A stretch of DNA of 9,619 bases, taken from the NCBI GenBank assembly GCA_043721775.1, contig JAYSQA010000131.1, forward strand, positions 1-9,619, in the 5' to 3' direction. A model generated the notes under the pieces. The model was not told where the DNA came from. It worked only from the letters and a program-made list of their open reading frames with translations, and ran no database searches. Positions within the stretch are counted from its first letter, which is position 1. Each line of letters begins with the position of its first letter. This DNA is from Stagnihabitans sp043721775 (lineage in GTDB: Bacteria; Pseudomonadota; Alphaproteobacteria; Rhodobacterales; Rhodobacteraceae). The translations under genes and the position numbers were made by a program. Below are positions 1 through 6,293 of the stretch, piece after piece.

Positions 1-2748
1 CATGTCGATCACCGAGTCGGGGAACGAGACTTCCACGGAGGGGTCTTCGACCTGGGCGCGGTTCAGGCCTTGTGCCACCATCATCAGGGCCATGTCGCCG
101 ACGACTTTTGACGATGGCGTCACCTTGACGATGTCGCCGAACATCTGGTTGGCATCGGCATAGGCCTGCGCCACCTCGTGCCAACGCTCTTCCAACCCGA
201 GGCTGCGGGCCTGCGCCTTTAAGTTGGTGAATTGGCCGCCGGGCATTTCGTGCAGGTAGACTTCGGAGGCCGGGGCGGGCAGGCCGGATTCGAAGGCGGC
301 GTATTGGCCGCGCACGGCTTCCCAGTAGTTTGAAATCTCGCGGATGGCCGCGATATCAAGGCCGGTTTCGCGGTCCGTGTGGCGCAGGGCTTCGACAATC
401 GAGCCGAGGCAGGGTTGTGAGGTCCCGCCGCTGAACGCGTCCATCGCGGCATCCACCGCATCCACTCCGGCGTCGCAAGCCGCCAGTATTGTGGCGGCGG
501 CGGCTCCGGAGGTGTCGTGGGTGTGGAAGTGGACGGGGAGGCCTACTTCCTGTTTCAGGGTCTTGACCAGCAGGCGGGCGGCTGCGGGTTTCAGAAGGCC
601 TGCCATGTCTTTCAGGCCCAGGATGTGGGCACCCGCCGCCTTGAGTTCCTTGGCCAGATCGACATAGTATTTCAGGTTATACTTGGCCCGGTTGGGGTCA
701 AGCATGTCGCCTGTATAGCAGAAGGTGCCCTCGCAGACCTTGTTCGCCTCCAGCACCGCGTCCATCGCGACACGCATGTTTTCGACCCAGTTGAGCGAGT
801 CGAAGACGCGGAAGACGTCAACGCCTGACGCTGCCGCTTGTTGCACGAAGCCTTGCACGACATTATCGGGGTAGTTTGTATAGCCGACGCCATTCGAGGC
901 GCGCAGCAGCATCTGCGTCATCAGGTTGGGCATGTGGCTGCGCAGGTCGCGCAGGCGTTGCCATGGGCATTCTTGCAGGAAGCGGTAGGCGACGTCGAAG
1001 GTGGCGCCGCCCCAGCATTCGACGGAGAACAGTTGCGACAAGTTGGCGGCATAGGCCGGAGCGACCTTGATCATGTCGAACGACCGCATTCTTGTGGCCA
1101 GCAGGGACTGGTGGCCGTCGCGCATGGTGGTGTCGGTGATCAGGACTTTCTTCTGCTTGAGCATCCAGTCGGCGACGGCTTGCGGGCCCTTTTGTTCGAG
1201 GAGGTTGCGGGTGCCCATCAGGGCCTCGGCCCCGACCTTCGGCTTGGGGGCGCGGGCCTTGCGGGCCTCGGCATGGGGTTTGGGGCGGCCTGCGGTTTCT
1301 GGGTGACCGTTGACGGTGATGTCGGCGATGTAGGTCAGGATTTTGGTGGCGCGGTCCTGGCGTTTCTTGAAGGTGAACAGCTCCGGCGTCGTGTCGATGA
1401 ATTTGGTGGTGTAGGAGTAGTCGAGGAAGGTCGGGTGTTTCAGCAGGTTGATGACGAACTCGATGTTGGTGGAGACGCCACGGATGCGGAATTCGGACAA
1501 GGCGCGGTCCATGCGGGTGATGGCGGCTTGTGGGGTTTGCGCCCAGGCGGTGACCTTGACCAGCAGCGAGTCGTAGTAGCGGGTGATGACCGAGCCCGCG
1601 TAGGCGGTGCCGCCGTCAAGGCGGATGCCGTTGCCGGTGGCGCTGCGGTAGGCGGTCAGGCGGCCGTAGTCGGGGATGAAGTTGTTCTGCGGGTCCTCGG
1701 TCGTAACCCGGCATTGCAGGGCGTGGCCGTTGAGGCGGACCTCGGACTGAGAGGCGACGCCGGTGGCTTTGGCGAGGGTTTTGCCTTCGGCGATCAGGAT
1801 TTGGGCCTGAACGATGTCGATGCCGGTGACTTGCTCTGTCACGGTGTGTTCGACCTGAACACGGGGGTTGACCTCGATGAAGTAGAACTTGTCGGTGTTC
1901 ATATCCATCAGGAATTCGACGGTGCCGGCGCATTCGTAGCCGACAAAGGCGCAGATGCGGCGGCCGAGGTCGCAGACTTCGGTGCGCTGGGCTTCGGTCA
2001 GGTAGGGTGCGGGGGCGCGTTCGACGACCTTTTGGTTGCGGCGCTGCACGGTGCAATCGCGTTCGTAGAGGTGGTAGATTTCGCCGTGCTTGTCGCCGAG
2101 GATTTGCACCTCGACGTGGCGGGCGCGGATGATCATCTTTTCAAGATAACCCTCGTCATTGCCGAAGGCGGCTGCGGCCTCACGGCGACCCTCCAGCACC
2201 TTGGCTTCGAGTTCTTCGGGGTTGTTGATCGGGCGCATGCCGCGACCGCCGCCGCCCCAACTGGCTTTCAGCATCAGGGGGTAGCCGACGGCAGCAGCCT
2301 CAAGCTTGATGGCGGTGAAGTCGTTACCCAGAACCTCGGTGGCGGGGATCACCGGCACGCCAGCGGCCATGGCGACCCGACGGGCCGAAGCCTTGTCACC
2401 CAAAGCGCGCATGGTGTCGGCTTTCGGGCCGATGAAGGTGATGCCGTTCTGGTCGCAGGCATCGACCAGATCGGGGTTTTCCGACAGCAGGCCGTAACCG
2501 GGGTGGATCGCATCGGCACCGGAGTCTTTCGCCACGCGGATGATCTCGGCAATCGAGAGGTAGGCGCCGACAGGGGACAGGCCGTCGCCGATCATATAGG
2601 CCTCATCGGCCTTGAAGCGGTGCAAACTGAGCTTATCTTCTTCGGCATAGACGGCGACCGTCTTCTTGCCCAACTCGTTTGCGGCGCGCATCACGCGGAT
2701 GGCGATCTCGCCCCGGTTGGCGATCAGGATTTTCTTGAATTCGGTCAT
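1..2748 (-). CDS. pyc: Pyruvate carboxylase, N-terminal 916 codons (3' end outside window)
   Basis: Biotin-dependent cytosolic enzyme that carboxylates pyruvate to oxaloacetate using ATP and bicarbonate (anaplerosis). The frame is open from the ATG at 2748 to the window edge. The protein starts MTEFKKILIANRGEIAIRV, the typical biotin-carboxylase N-terminus. The ATP-grasp glycine loop KASWGGGGRGMR begins at K161; the catalytic block FIEVNPRVQVEHTVTE holds E292, R296 and E300; the biotin-carboxylase C-terminal segment has QCRVTTEDP at about 345-352. The carboxyltransferase domain has TTMRDGHQS (D544), ECWGGATFD (from E577), the metal-binding lysine in LGLKDMAG (K713) and HFHTHD (H742, H744). 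VTPSSKVVGDMA (T877) matches the conserved threonine block of the family. Single-chain pyruvate carboxylases are usually about 1,150 residues, so roughly 230 residues including the biotinyl lysine domain are missing only because the window ends. The SD-like AGGGG (2754-2758) sits 5 nt before the ATG. No frameshift was seen in the segments translated by hand. The order BC then CT on one chain excludes acetyl- or propionyl-CoA carboxylase alpha subunits. Confidence 0.97.
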   Translation of the reverse strand, partial: MTEFKKILIANRGEIAIRVMRAANELGKKTVAVYAEEDKLSLHRFKADEAYMIGDGLSPVGAYLSIAEIIRVAKDSGADAIHPGYGLLSENPDLVDACDQNGITFIGPKADTMRALGDKASARRVAMAAGVPVIPATEVLGNDFTAIKLEAAAVGYPLMLKASWGGGGRGMRPINNPEELEAKVLEGRREAAAAFGNDEGYLEKMIIRARHVEVQILGDKHGEIYHLYERDCTVQRRNQKVVERAPAPYLTEAQRTEVCDLGRRICAFVGYECAGTVEFLMDMNTDKFYFIEVNPRVQVEHTVTEQVTGIDIVQAQILIAEGKTLAKATGVASQSEVRLNGHALQCRVTTEDPQNNFIPDYGRLTAYRSATGNGIRLDGGTAYAGSVITRYYDSLLVKVTAWAQTPQAAITRMDRALSEFRIRGVSTNIEFVINLLKHPTFLDYSYTTKFIDTTPELFTFKKRQDRATKILTYIADITVNGHPETAGRPKPHAEARKARAPKPKVGAEALMGTRNLLEQKGPQAVADWMLKQKKVLITDTTMRDGHQSLLATRMRSFDMIKVAPAYAANLSQLFSVECWGGATFDVAYRFLQECPWQRLRDLRSHMPNLMTQMLLRASNGVGYTNYPDNVVQGFVQQAAASGVDVFRVFDSLNWVENMRVAMDAVLEANKVCEGTFCYTGDMLDPNRAKYNLKYYVDLAKELKAAGAHILGLKDMAGLLKPAAARLLVKTLKQEVGLPVHFHTHDTSGAAAATILAACDAGVDAVDAAMDAFSGGTSQPCLGSIVEALRHTDRETGLDIAAIREISNYWEAVRGQYAAFESGLPAPASEVYLHEMPGGQFTNLKAQARSLGLEERWHEVAQAYADANQMFGDIVKVTPSSKVVGDMALMMVAQGLNRAQVEDPSVEVSFPDSVIDM

Positions 2749-2819
2749 GGCAGCCCCTGCGTTCAACCTTGCGGTCCCTGCGGGCGTTTGTCGCAGGTTT
2801 GGCCTAAGTCTAAGTATGC

Positions 2820-2847
2820 ATCCTAGGAGTGCTGCGGTGCGGCGCAA
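2820..2847 (-). promoter_or_regulatory. Weak candidate promoter for pyc
   Basis: On the minus strand, TTGCGC (2842-2847) lies 16 nt from TAGGAT (2820-2825). The -10 matches the sigma-70 consensus at 4 of 6 positions and the -35 at only 3 of 6. Position is reasonable, about 70 nt upstream of the pyc start codon and after the hairpin that follows the RTX gene. It is the best pair I found in the 195-bp gap, but matches this good arise by chance. Confidence 0.2.
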
Positions 2848-2897
2848 GGGGGGCTTGGAGCCTTTCGCGCAAGATTTCCGCAATGCCGCCGCAGTTG

Positions 2898-2914
2898 CCT
2901 GCCGTTTGGGCAGG
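2898..2914 (-). terminator. Hairpin after the RTX gene
   Basis: A perfect 6-bp stem, CCTGCC/GGCAGG, closes a 5-nt loop about 30 nt past the RTX stop codon and 150 nt before pyc. There is no T-run after it on the minus strand, so it is not a textbook intrinsic terminator. It may still act as a transcript 3' end or a processing barrier. Confidence 0.3.
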
Positions 2915-2943
2915 AATGATGTGGCGGATGGGCGGGCATCGGG

Positions 2944-3465
2944 TCAGGCGAAGATGAAATCGGCAGCAGTCAGCACCAGTGTTCCGTGCAACAGGATCGT
3001 GAACTCTGCCGCTGCCGTGGCATTGGTGTTGAACTGCACGCTGGTATCGCCATGGTCATAGACATAGCGCACGGTTCCGATGCCAGAGCTTGCAACCTGA
3101 CCCGCGAAGGTGAAGACTTGGCTTCCGGCGGTCACGCTGTTGGCGTCGATGCCCACGACCGAAATCCGGTCGCTGCCGGGCTGGAAATCAAGAATTGCAT
3201 CGCGGGTGGCGCGGCTGATGCCCGTATCGGTCGCGAACAGGAACTGAAAGACATCTGCCCCGGCGCCGCCAGTCATCACATCGCGCCCGCCCCCGCCCAA
3301 CAGCGTGTCGTTCCCGGTGCCACCGCGCAGGGTGTCATCGCCGCCGCCAAGGTCGTAATTGTCATCGCCAGTGCCGTTCATCACACGCTCGGCCCCGTCG
3401 CCGCCGATCAGCGTGTCGTTGCCGCCCTTCAGGTCGATGAAGCCGGTGATCCGGCCGCCCGACAT
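2944..3465 (-). CDS. C-terminal RTX module of the interrupted protein (hemolysin-type calcium-binding repeats, export tail)
   Basis: Open frame carrying glycine-rich nonapeptides (GGNDTLIGG, TGDDNYDLG, GGDDTLRGG, TGNDTLLGG and relatives) at residues 14-72. These match the family consensus GGxGxDxLx, which binds Ca2+ as a parallel beta-roll. After them comes the usual RTX tail: ADVFQF, then AILDFQPGSDRISVVGIDAN, ending in TAADFIFA, similar to type I secretion signals. The coordinates start at the first ATG (3463-3465), but no SD is visible before it, and the same frame continues upstream without a stop to the tract at 3592. This is therefore more likely the 3' half of the 4482 gene than an independent gene. 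Without ribosome entry here, or stop-codon readthrough, it would not be made. Confidence 0.7.
   Translation of the reverse strand: MSGGRITGFIDLKGGNDTLIGGDGAERVMNGTGDDNYDLGGGDDTLRGGTGNDTLLGGGGRDVMTGGAGADVFQFLFATDTGISRATRDAILDFQPGSDRISVVGIDANSVTAGSQVFTFAGQVASSGIGTVRYVYDHGDTSVQFNTNATAAAEFTILLHGTLVLTAADFIFA
3250..3426 (-). repeat. RTX nonapeptide repeat block
   Basis: About six to seven consecutive nine-residue units with G-G/T-G-x-D pattern, 27 nt per unit at the DNA level, encoded on the minus strand. The unit around GDGAERVMN is the most degenerate. These form the Ca2+-binding beta-roll that folds after export. Confidence 0.85.
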
Positions 3466-3580
3466 ATCCAGAACATCCGCGCCGCTGCCGGCCAGAAAGC
3501 CGCCGCTGATCGAGCCGGAATGAAAGTCGATGGAATGGTCGCCGTCGCCTATGGAAAAACCCTGCTTGACCGTGGCGCCG

Positions 3581-3635
3581 GTCAGGTCAGGTCAGGTCAG
3601 GTCAGGTCAGGTCAGGTCAGGTCAGGTCAGGTCAG
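3581..3635 (-). repeat. Pentanucleotide tandem repeat, (CTGAC)11 on the coding strand
   Basis: Eleven perfect, uninterrupted copies of a 5-bp unit (GTCAG on the plus strand, CTGAC on the minus), 55 bp. The tract lies inside the RTX gene at the junction of the N-terminal body and the calcium-binding module. Five is not a multiple of three, so the tract cycles through all phases every 15 nt (CTG ACC TGA CCT GAC) and contains a TGA in every minus-strand frame. The plus strand is stop-free in all frames. Perfect identity of all copies suggests recent expansion or active slippage; a long-read check would exclude assembly error. Confidence 0.95.
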
Positions 3636-4482
3636 CCGACGGCAGACTAAGACCGCCCTGAAATTTCGCATCGGCAAAGCCAAAGATCCAGCCAAAGGTG
3701 CCCACGGCCAAGACGTTGCCGATGAAGGTGGCTTCGGTGAAATTCACATAGCTTGAACCGCCCGCTTTCAGGCCGGTCGAGCTGAAAACGGTGCCGTGGC
3801 TCAGGTTCGCCTGCAAAGCGGTTCCGATCGGTTCGGATACCAAGACGTCGCCATGTGCGGTTCCGTGTTGATCCGGCAACGCGAAGCCGCTGGTGGCAGA
3901 GCCGAGGCTTATGAAGCCGTTGATGATACCGTCGTTGTAAACGCTGGCGTTAGCGGACGCCGCAACGAAGATGTTGCCGGCAATCGTGCCATTGTTGCGA
4001 ATTACCGCCGTTACTATCGAGCTTTCGGCATAGATTGCGTTGCCGCAACAATACGACGAAATGCTGGCGTTGTTTGTCAGATGGATACCGGCATTCGACA
4101 GGCTGATCGCGGTGGCGCCACCGGTGTGAATTTCTCCGTCATTGACAATGTAAGCCACCGGCCCCTTGGGCGACCTGTTGATGGCTATGGCGGCAGCGGT
4201 GCCGGAATAGACTGATCCGGCAGACCCGATGTTCAGGTCAGTTTCAAACGAAACAGATGTTGACATGTATATGCCAGCGCCGTCGCCCGACACGTCGCCA
4301 TTGACGTAAAGCCCGGTGATGCTGTTGATACTGCCTGACAACGTTATGCCGCTGCCGAATGGGTCAATCGTACCGAGATAAGCCTCGGCGATGACATTGA
4401 TTGTGTCGCCGCCTGCAATGATTTTGCCACTGCCGGTTATGGTAATGAAGGAATTGGCCGGGGTAACGTAAATCACAGCCAT
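3622..4482 (-). CDS. N-terminal part of the RTX protein (286 aa), beta-solenoid-like, function unknown
   Basis: As the sequence stands, this is the part that would be translated. It starts MAVIYVTPANSFITITGSG, with a strong SD (AGGGAGG at 4490-4496, 7 nt upstream). The sequence is rich in Gly, Ser, Ala, Asn, Ile and Val, with short alternating hydrophobic stretches and repeated N-x-G/N-D-G turns (NDGEIHTGG, NNGTIAGN, NDGIINGF). This is typical of parallel beta-helix or filamentous secreted proteins. There is no Sec signal peptide, as expected for a type I substrate whose signal is C-terminal. It ends ...SLPSADLT at the first TGA of the pentamer tract, so this product alone lacks the calcium-binding repeats and the export signal and should not be secreted. 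An adjacent cysteine pair (SYCCGN) is unusual for an RTX protein. No catalytic motif was recognised. Confidence 0.75.
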   Translation of the reverse strand: MAVIYVTPANSFITITGSGKIIAGGDTINVIAEAYLGTIDPFGSGITLSGSINSITGLYVNGDVSGDGAGIYMSTSVSFETDLNIGSAGSVYSGTAAAIAINRSPKGPVAYIVNDGEIHTGGATAISLSNAGIHLTNNASISSYCCGNAIYAESSIVTAVIRNNGTIAGNIFVAASANASVYNDGIINGFISLGSATSGFALPDQHGTAHGDVLVSEPIGTALQANLSHGTVFSSTGLKAGGSSYVNFTEATFIGNVLAVGTFGWIFGFADAKFQGGLSLPSADLT

Positions 4483-4489
4483 GAATGAT

Positions 4490-4496
4490 CCTCCCT
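4490..4496 (-). promoter_or_regulatory. Shine-Dalgarno of the RTX gene
   Basis: AGGGAGG on the minus strand, 7 nt before the ATG at 4482. It is a strong match to the anti-SD and fixes this start. Upstream, GTGACA followed 17 nt later by TAAGCC is a possible but weak promoter (minus strand, about 4506-4534), lying after the MFS terminator. Confidence 0.75.
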
Positions 4497-4544
4497 ATTG
4501 CGGAAGGGCTTAGCGGCTGTGGATCGTTCTGTCACCTTTTTGCG

Positions 4545-4577
4545 AAAACGGATCGCAGGCAGTTTTGCTGCGATCCG
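4545..4577 (-). terminator. Intrinsic terminator of the MFS transporter gene
   Basis: On the minus strand, CGGATCGCAG and CTGCGATCCG form a perfect 10-bp stem with a 9-nt loop, followed at once by TTTT (4545-4548). It begins 28 nt past the MFS stop codon at 4606. Stem, loop size and T-run fit a Rho-independent terminator and imply that the RTX gene needs its own promoter in the remaining roughly 60 bp. Confidence 0.85.
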
Positions 4578-4605
4578 CTGTATTCTGGGCGGCGGTGCGC
4601 GCGGT

Positions 4606-6168
4606 CTATTCGCCCTTGGGAACCATGCGGTTGACCAGCGGGATCTCTTGCAGGACGAAAGAGAAAGCCAGCGCGATCAGCGCCCCACCGGCCGCAATCC
4701 AGTAGATCGGGTGAATGGCGTTGATGACGGCGGCGGCGACGGTGGCCTGCATCTCGGGCGACAGGGCCGCCATGGTCTGCGGACCCAACTGGGCCGCCCC
4801 CCCGGGCAGGGCCGTGGCATCGCCAAGGCCGGTCATCAGGCGGGCCGAGAACAATGCTCCGAACGCCGCCACGCCCAAGGCGCCGCCGCATTGGCGCAGA
4901 AGGATGCCTGCGGCGGTGGCGGTGCCAAGGGTCTGGCGCGGCACGGCATTCTGCACGGCGGTGGTAACGACCGGAAAGATGCACCCCATGCCAAGCCCAA
5001 CCATGATCAGCACCAGCGAGAAGGGCCAAATCCCGGTGTCGCGCTGCAACTGGGTCAGGGCCAGCATCCCAAGGGATAAAAGGCTGGCTCCGATGATCGG
5101 CAATATCTTGTATTTGCCGGTCTTTCCCATGTAGCGCCCTGCAAGGGTTGATGCGGTAACGATTCCCATGGTCAGCGGGATCAGTTGCAGGCCCGATCCG
5201 GTGGGTGAAGCCCCCTTGGCGATTTGCAGAAACAAGGGCAGGAAAGTGATCGCCCCGAACAGGGCCGCCCCCACGACAAAGCCAAGGATGGCGGTGACCC
5301 AGAACACATTCATCCCAAACAGCCACATCGGCAGTATAGGCTCTGCTGCCCGCCGCTCGATCATCACGAAGGCAATCAGCGAGATGATTGTAAGGGCGGC
5401 CAGACCAAGGGCGCTGGCCGAGGTCCAGTCAAAACTGCGGCCGCCAAGGCTGGTCAGCAGGGTCAGCGCGCCAAGGCCTGCCGTCAGGGTCAGGGCACCC
5501 CACCAGTCAATCTGGTGATCGGTGCGCGCGGGGTGGGCCTTGAAGCTGTAGGCGAAGCCCACCAATGCAATCAGACCCAGCGGAATGTTGATGAAGAAAA
5601 TCCAGTGCCAGTTGGCATTCTCTGACAACCAGCCGCCAGCCAAGGGGCCAAGCACCGAGGAGGTGGAAAACACGGCGGCGAAGACGCCCTGGATCTTGCC
5701 ACGCTCTCTCGGCGGCACCACGTCGCCCACCACCGACAGCGCCAGCACGAACAATCCGCCGCCGCCAAGGCCCTGAATGGCGCGGGCGATGATCAGAAAC
5801 GTCATCGACGTAGCCACACCGCACAGCGTCGAGCCTGCGATGAAGATCGCGACACAGGCAAACACCGTAACGCGGCGTCCGTACAGGTCGCCAAGCTTGC
5901 CATAAAGCGGTGCCACGATTGTCGAGGTCAGAATATAGGCCGTCACCACCCACGACAGGTGATCAAGCCCGCCAAGGTCTGACACGATGGTCGGCAGCGC
6001 GGTCGAGACGATGCTTTGGTCAAGTGCCGCCAGCAGCAGCAAAAGCCCGATCGACAGAATGACCAGCCGCAGCGAGCCCGTCTCGTGCGGGGCGTGGGCG
6101 GTTGGGGAATGAAGCGGTGGGGCAGCCGGTGCTGCGCTTGTTGCTACACCATCTGGGGCTTGGCTCAT
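4606..6168 (-). CDS. MFS drug exporter, DHA2 family (14 TM, EmrB/QacA type)
   Basis: Inner-membrane proton-coupled antiporter of 520 residues, likely exporting drugs, dyes or other toxic organic compounds. A Pro/Ala/His-rich cytoplasmic tail of about 32 residues precedes the first helix. Family motifs in order: D1, LDQSIVSTALPTI (from about 49); motif A, GKLGDLYGRRVT (90-101), in the TM2-TM3 loop; motif B, RAIQGLGGGG (R129); motif C, SVLGPLAGGW (171-180), the antiporter signature; then NWHWIFFINIPLG, typical of DHA2. Hydrophobic segments continue to the C-terminus; length and motifs fit a 14-helix transporter. The start at 6168 is supported by AGGAG about 7 nt upstream. No EmrA-like membrane fusion protein is adjacent, so it probably works alone. 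A divergent MarR regulator shares its promoter region and is the likely controller. Substrate cannot be read from the sequence. Confidence 0.93.
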   Translation of the reverse strand: MSQAPDGVATSAAPAAPPLHSPTAHAPHETGSLRLVILSIGLLLLLAALDQSIVSTALPTIVSDLGGLDHLSWVVTAYILTSTIVAPLYGKLGDLYGRRVTVFACVAIFIAGSTLCGVATSMTFLIIARAIQGLGGGGLFVLALSVVGDVVPPRERGKIQGVFAAVFSTSSVLGPLAGGWLSENANWHWIFFINIPLGLIALVGFAYSFKAHPARTDHQIDWWGALTLTAGLGALTLLTSLGGRSFDWTSASALGLAALTIISLIAFVMIERRAAEPILPMWLFGMNVFWVTAILGFVVGAALFGAITFLPLFLQIAKGASPTGSGLQLIPLTMGIVTASTLAGRYMGKTGKYKILPIIGASLLSLGMLALTQLQRDTGIWPFSLVLIMVGLGMGCIFPVVTTAVQNAVPRQTLGTATAAGILLRQCGGALGVAAFGALFSARLMTGLGDATALPGGAAQLGPQTMAALSPEMQATVAAAVINAIHPIYWIAAGGALIALAFSFVLQEIPLVNRMVPKGE

Positions 6169-6211
6169 GCTCGTCTCCTGTTCGCAGGCGCAAAGAAATA
6201 GGGGAGGTGCG

Positions 6212-6240
6212 ATTATATGTCAACAGCACATCATTGCTAA
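6212..6240 (-). promoter_or_regulatory. Likely sigma-70 promoter of the MFS gene
   Basis: Minus strand: TTAGCA (6235-6240), a 17-nt spacer, then a perfect TATAAT (6212-6217), placing the transcription start near 6205 and leaving a leader of about 36 nt with the SD. The spacer contains TGTCAA, an inverse copy of TTGACA at 6251-6256, so a regulator bound there would block RNA polymerase. An alternative pairing uses TTGACA (6218-6223, minus strand) as -35, with the poor -10 TATTTC 17 nt downstream. Confidence 0.55.
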
Positions 6241-6250
6241 GCTCACATAC

Positions 6251-6280
6251 TTGACAGAAGCAGGTAACGGCATTTAGTCA
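6251..6280 (+). promoter_or_regulatory. Candidate marR promoter: consensus -35, poor -10
   Basis: A perfect TTGACA at 6251-6256 is followed 17-18 nt later by TTAGTC/TAGTCA, a poor -10. If used, transcription would begin at or just after the ATG at 6286, implying a leaderless mRNA or use of the second ATG at 6304. No better pair was found for this strand. Confidence 0.3.
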
Positions 6281-6293
6281 AGGCCATGACCAA
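6274..6293. promoter_or_regulatory. 20-bp imperfect palindrome over the marR start codon, candidate operator
   Basis: TTAGTCAAGGCCATGACCAA matches its own reverse complement at 16 of 20 positions, centred on GGCC, with arms TT-GTCA and TGAC-AA. Length and symmetry fit a MarR-dimer site. It covers the ATG at 6286 and the putative -10 region, so binding would repress the regulator's own gene. Function is inferred from position and symmetry only. Confidence 0.45.

Larger units (their letters stand above)
2944..4482 (-). pseudogene. RTX calcium-binding secreted protein gene, interrupted in frame by a pentanucleotide tract
   Basis: Viewed as one locus: the ATG at 4480-4482 and the RTX stop at 2944-2946 are in the same reading frame, and the only interruptions are TGA codons at 3622-3624, 3607-3609 and 3592-3594. 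All three lie inside the (CTGAC)11 tract. The intact product would be a glycine/asparagine-rich beta-solenoid body, then RTX nonapeptides and a C-terminal tail of the type used by type I secretion (ABC exporter, membrane fusion protein, TolC-like pore). Collapsing the tract from 11 to 2 copies removes 45 nt and all three stops, giving ...SADLTGATVK... and a protein of about 497 residues. Coding sequence on both sides looks undamaged, so the break is recent, switchable or an assembly artefact. No type I secretion genes are in the window. Calling it a pseudogene is inference; the two open parts are listed separately. Confidence 0.7.

Noticed and set aside
838..2826. 662-codon open frame on the plus strand opposite pyc
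   Set aside because: It shares codon boundaries with pyc on the other strand, a usual by-product of high-GC coding sequence. Its translation is low-complexity Gly/Val/Asp/Ala with no recognisable domain, while the minus strand has every pyruvate carboxylase motif.
3581..3635. CRISPR array or satellite-type array
   Set aside because: The unit is 5 bp with no spacers and the tract is only 55 bp; it is a simple sequence repeat.
2986..3756. Plus-strand open frame reading through the pentamer tract as VRSGQ repeats
   Set aside because: The opposite strand encodes clear RTX nonapeptides and a family-typical C-terminus. The plus frame is open only because GTCAG repeats contain no stop in any plus frame.
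4532..5326. 264-codon minus-strand frame overlapping the MFS gene
   Set aside because: It is in another frame of the same strand inside a gene with unambiguous transporter motifs; its Arg/Gly/His-rich translation is a frame shadow.
6212..6223. TTGACA directly abutting TATAAT on the minus strand, read as a single promoter
   Set aside because: The two boxes have no spacer between them, so they cannot act as one -35/-10 pair. Each must pair with another element.
6217..6231. ATGT-N7-ACAT dyad in the MFS promoter spacer as the MarR operator
   Set aside because: Arms are only 4 bp and symmetry does not extend; the dyad at the marR start is much stronger.
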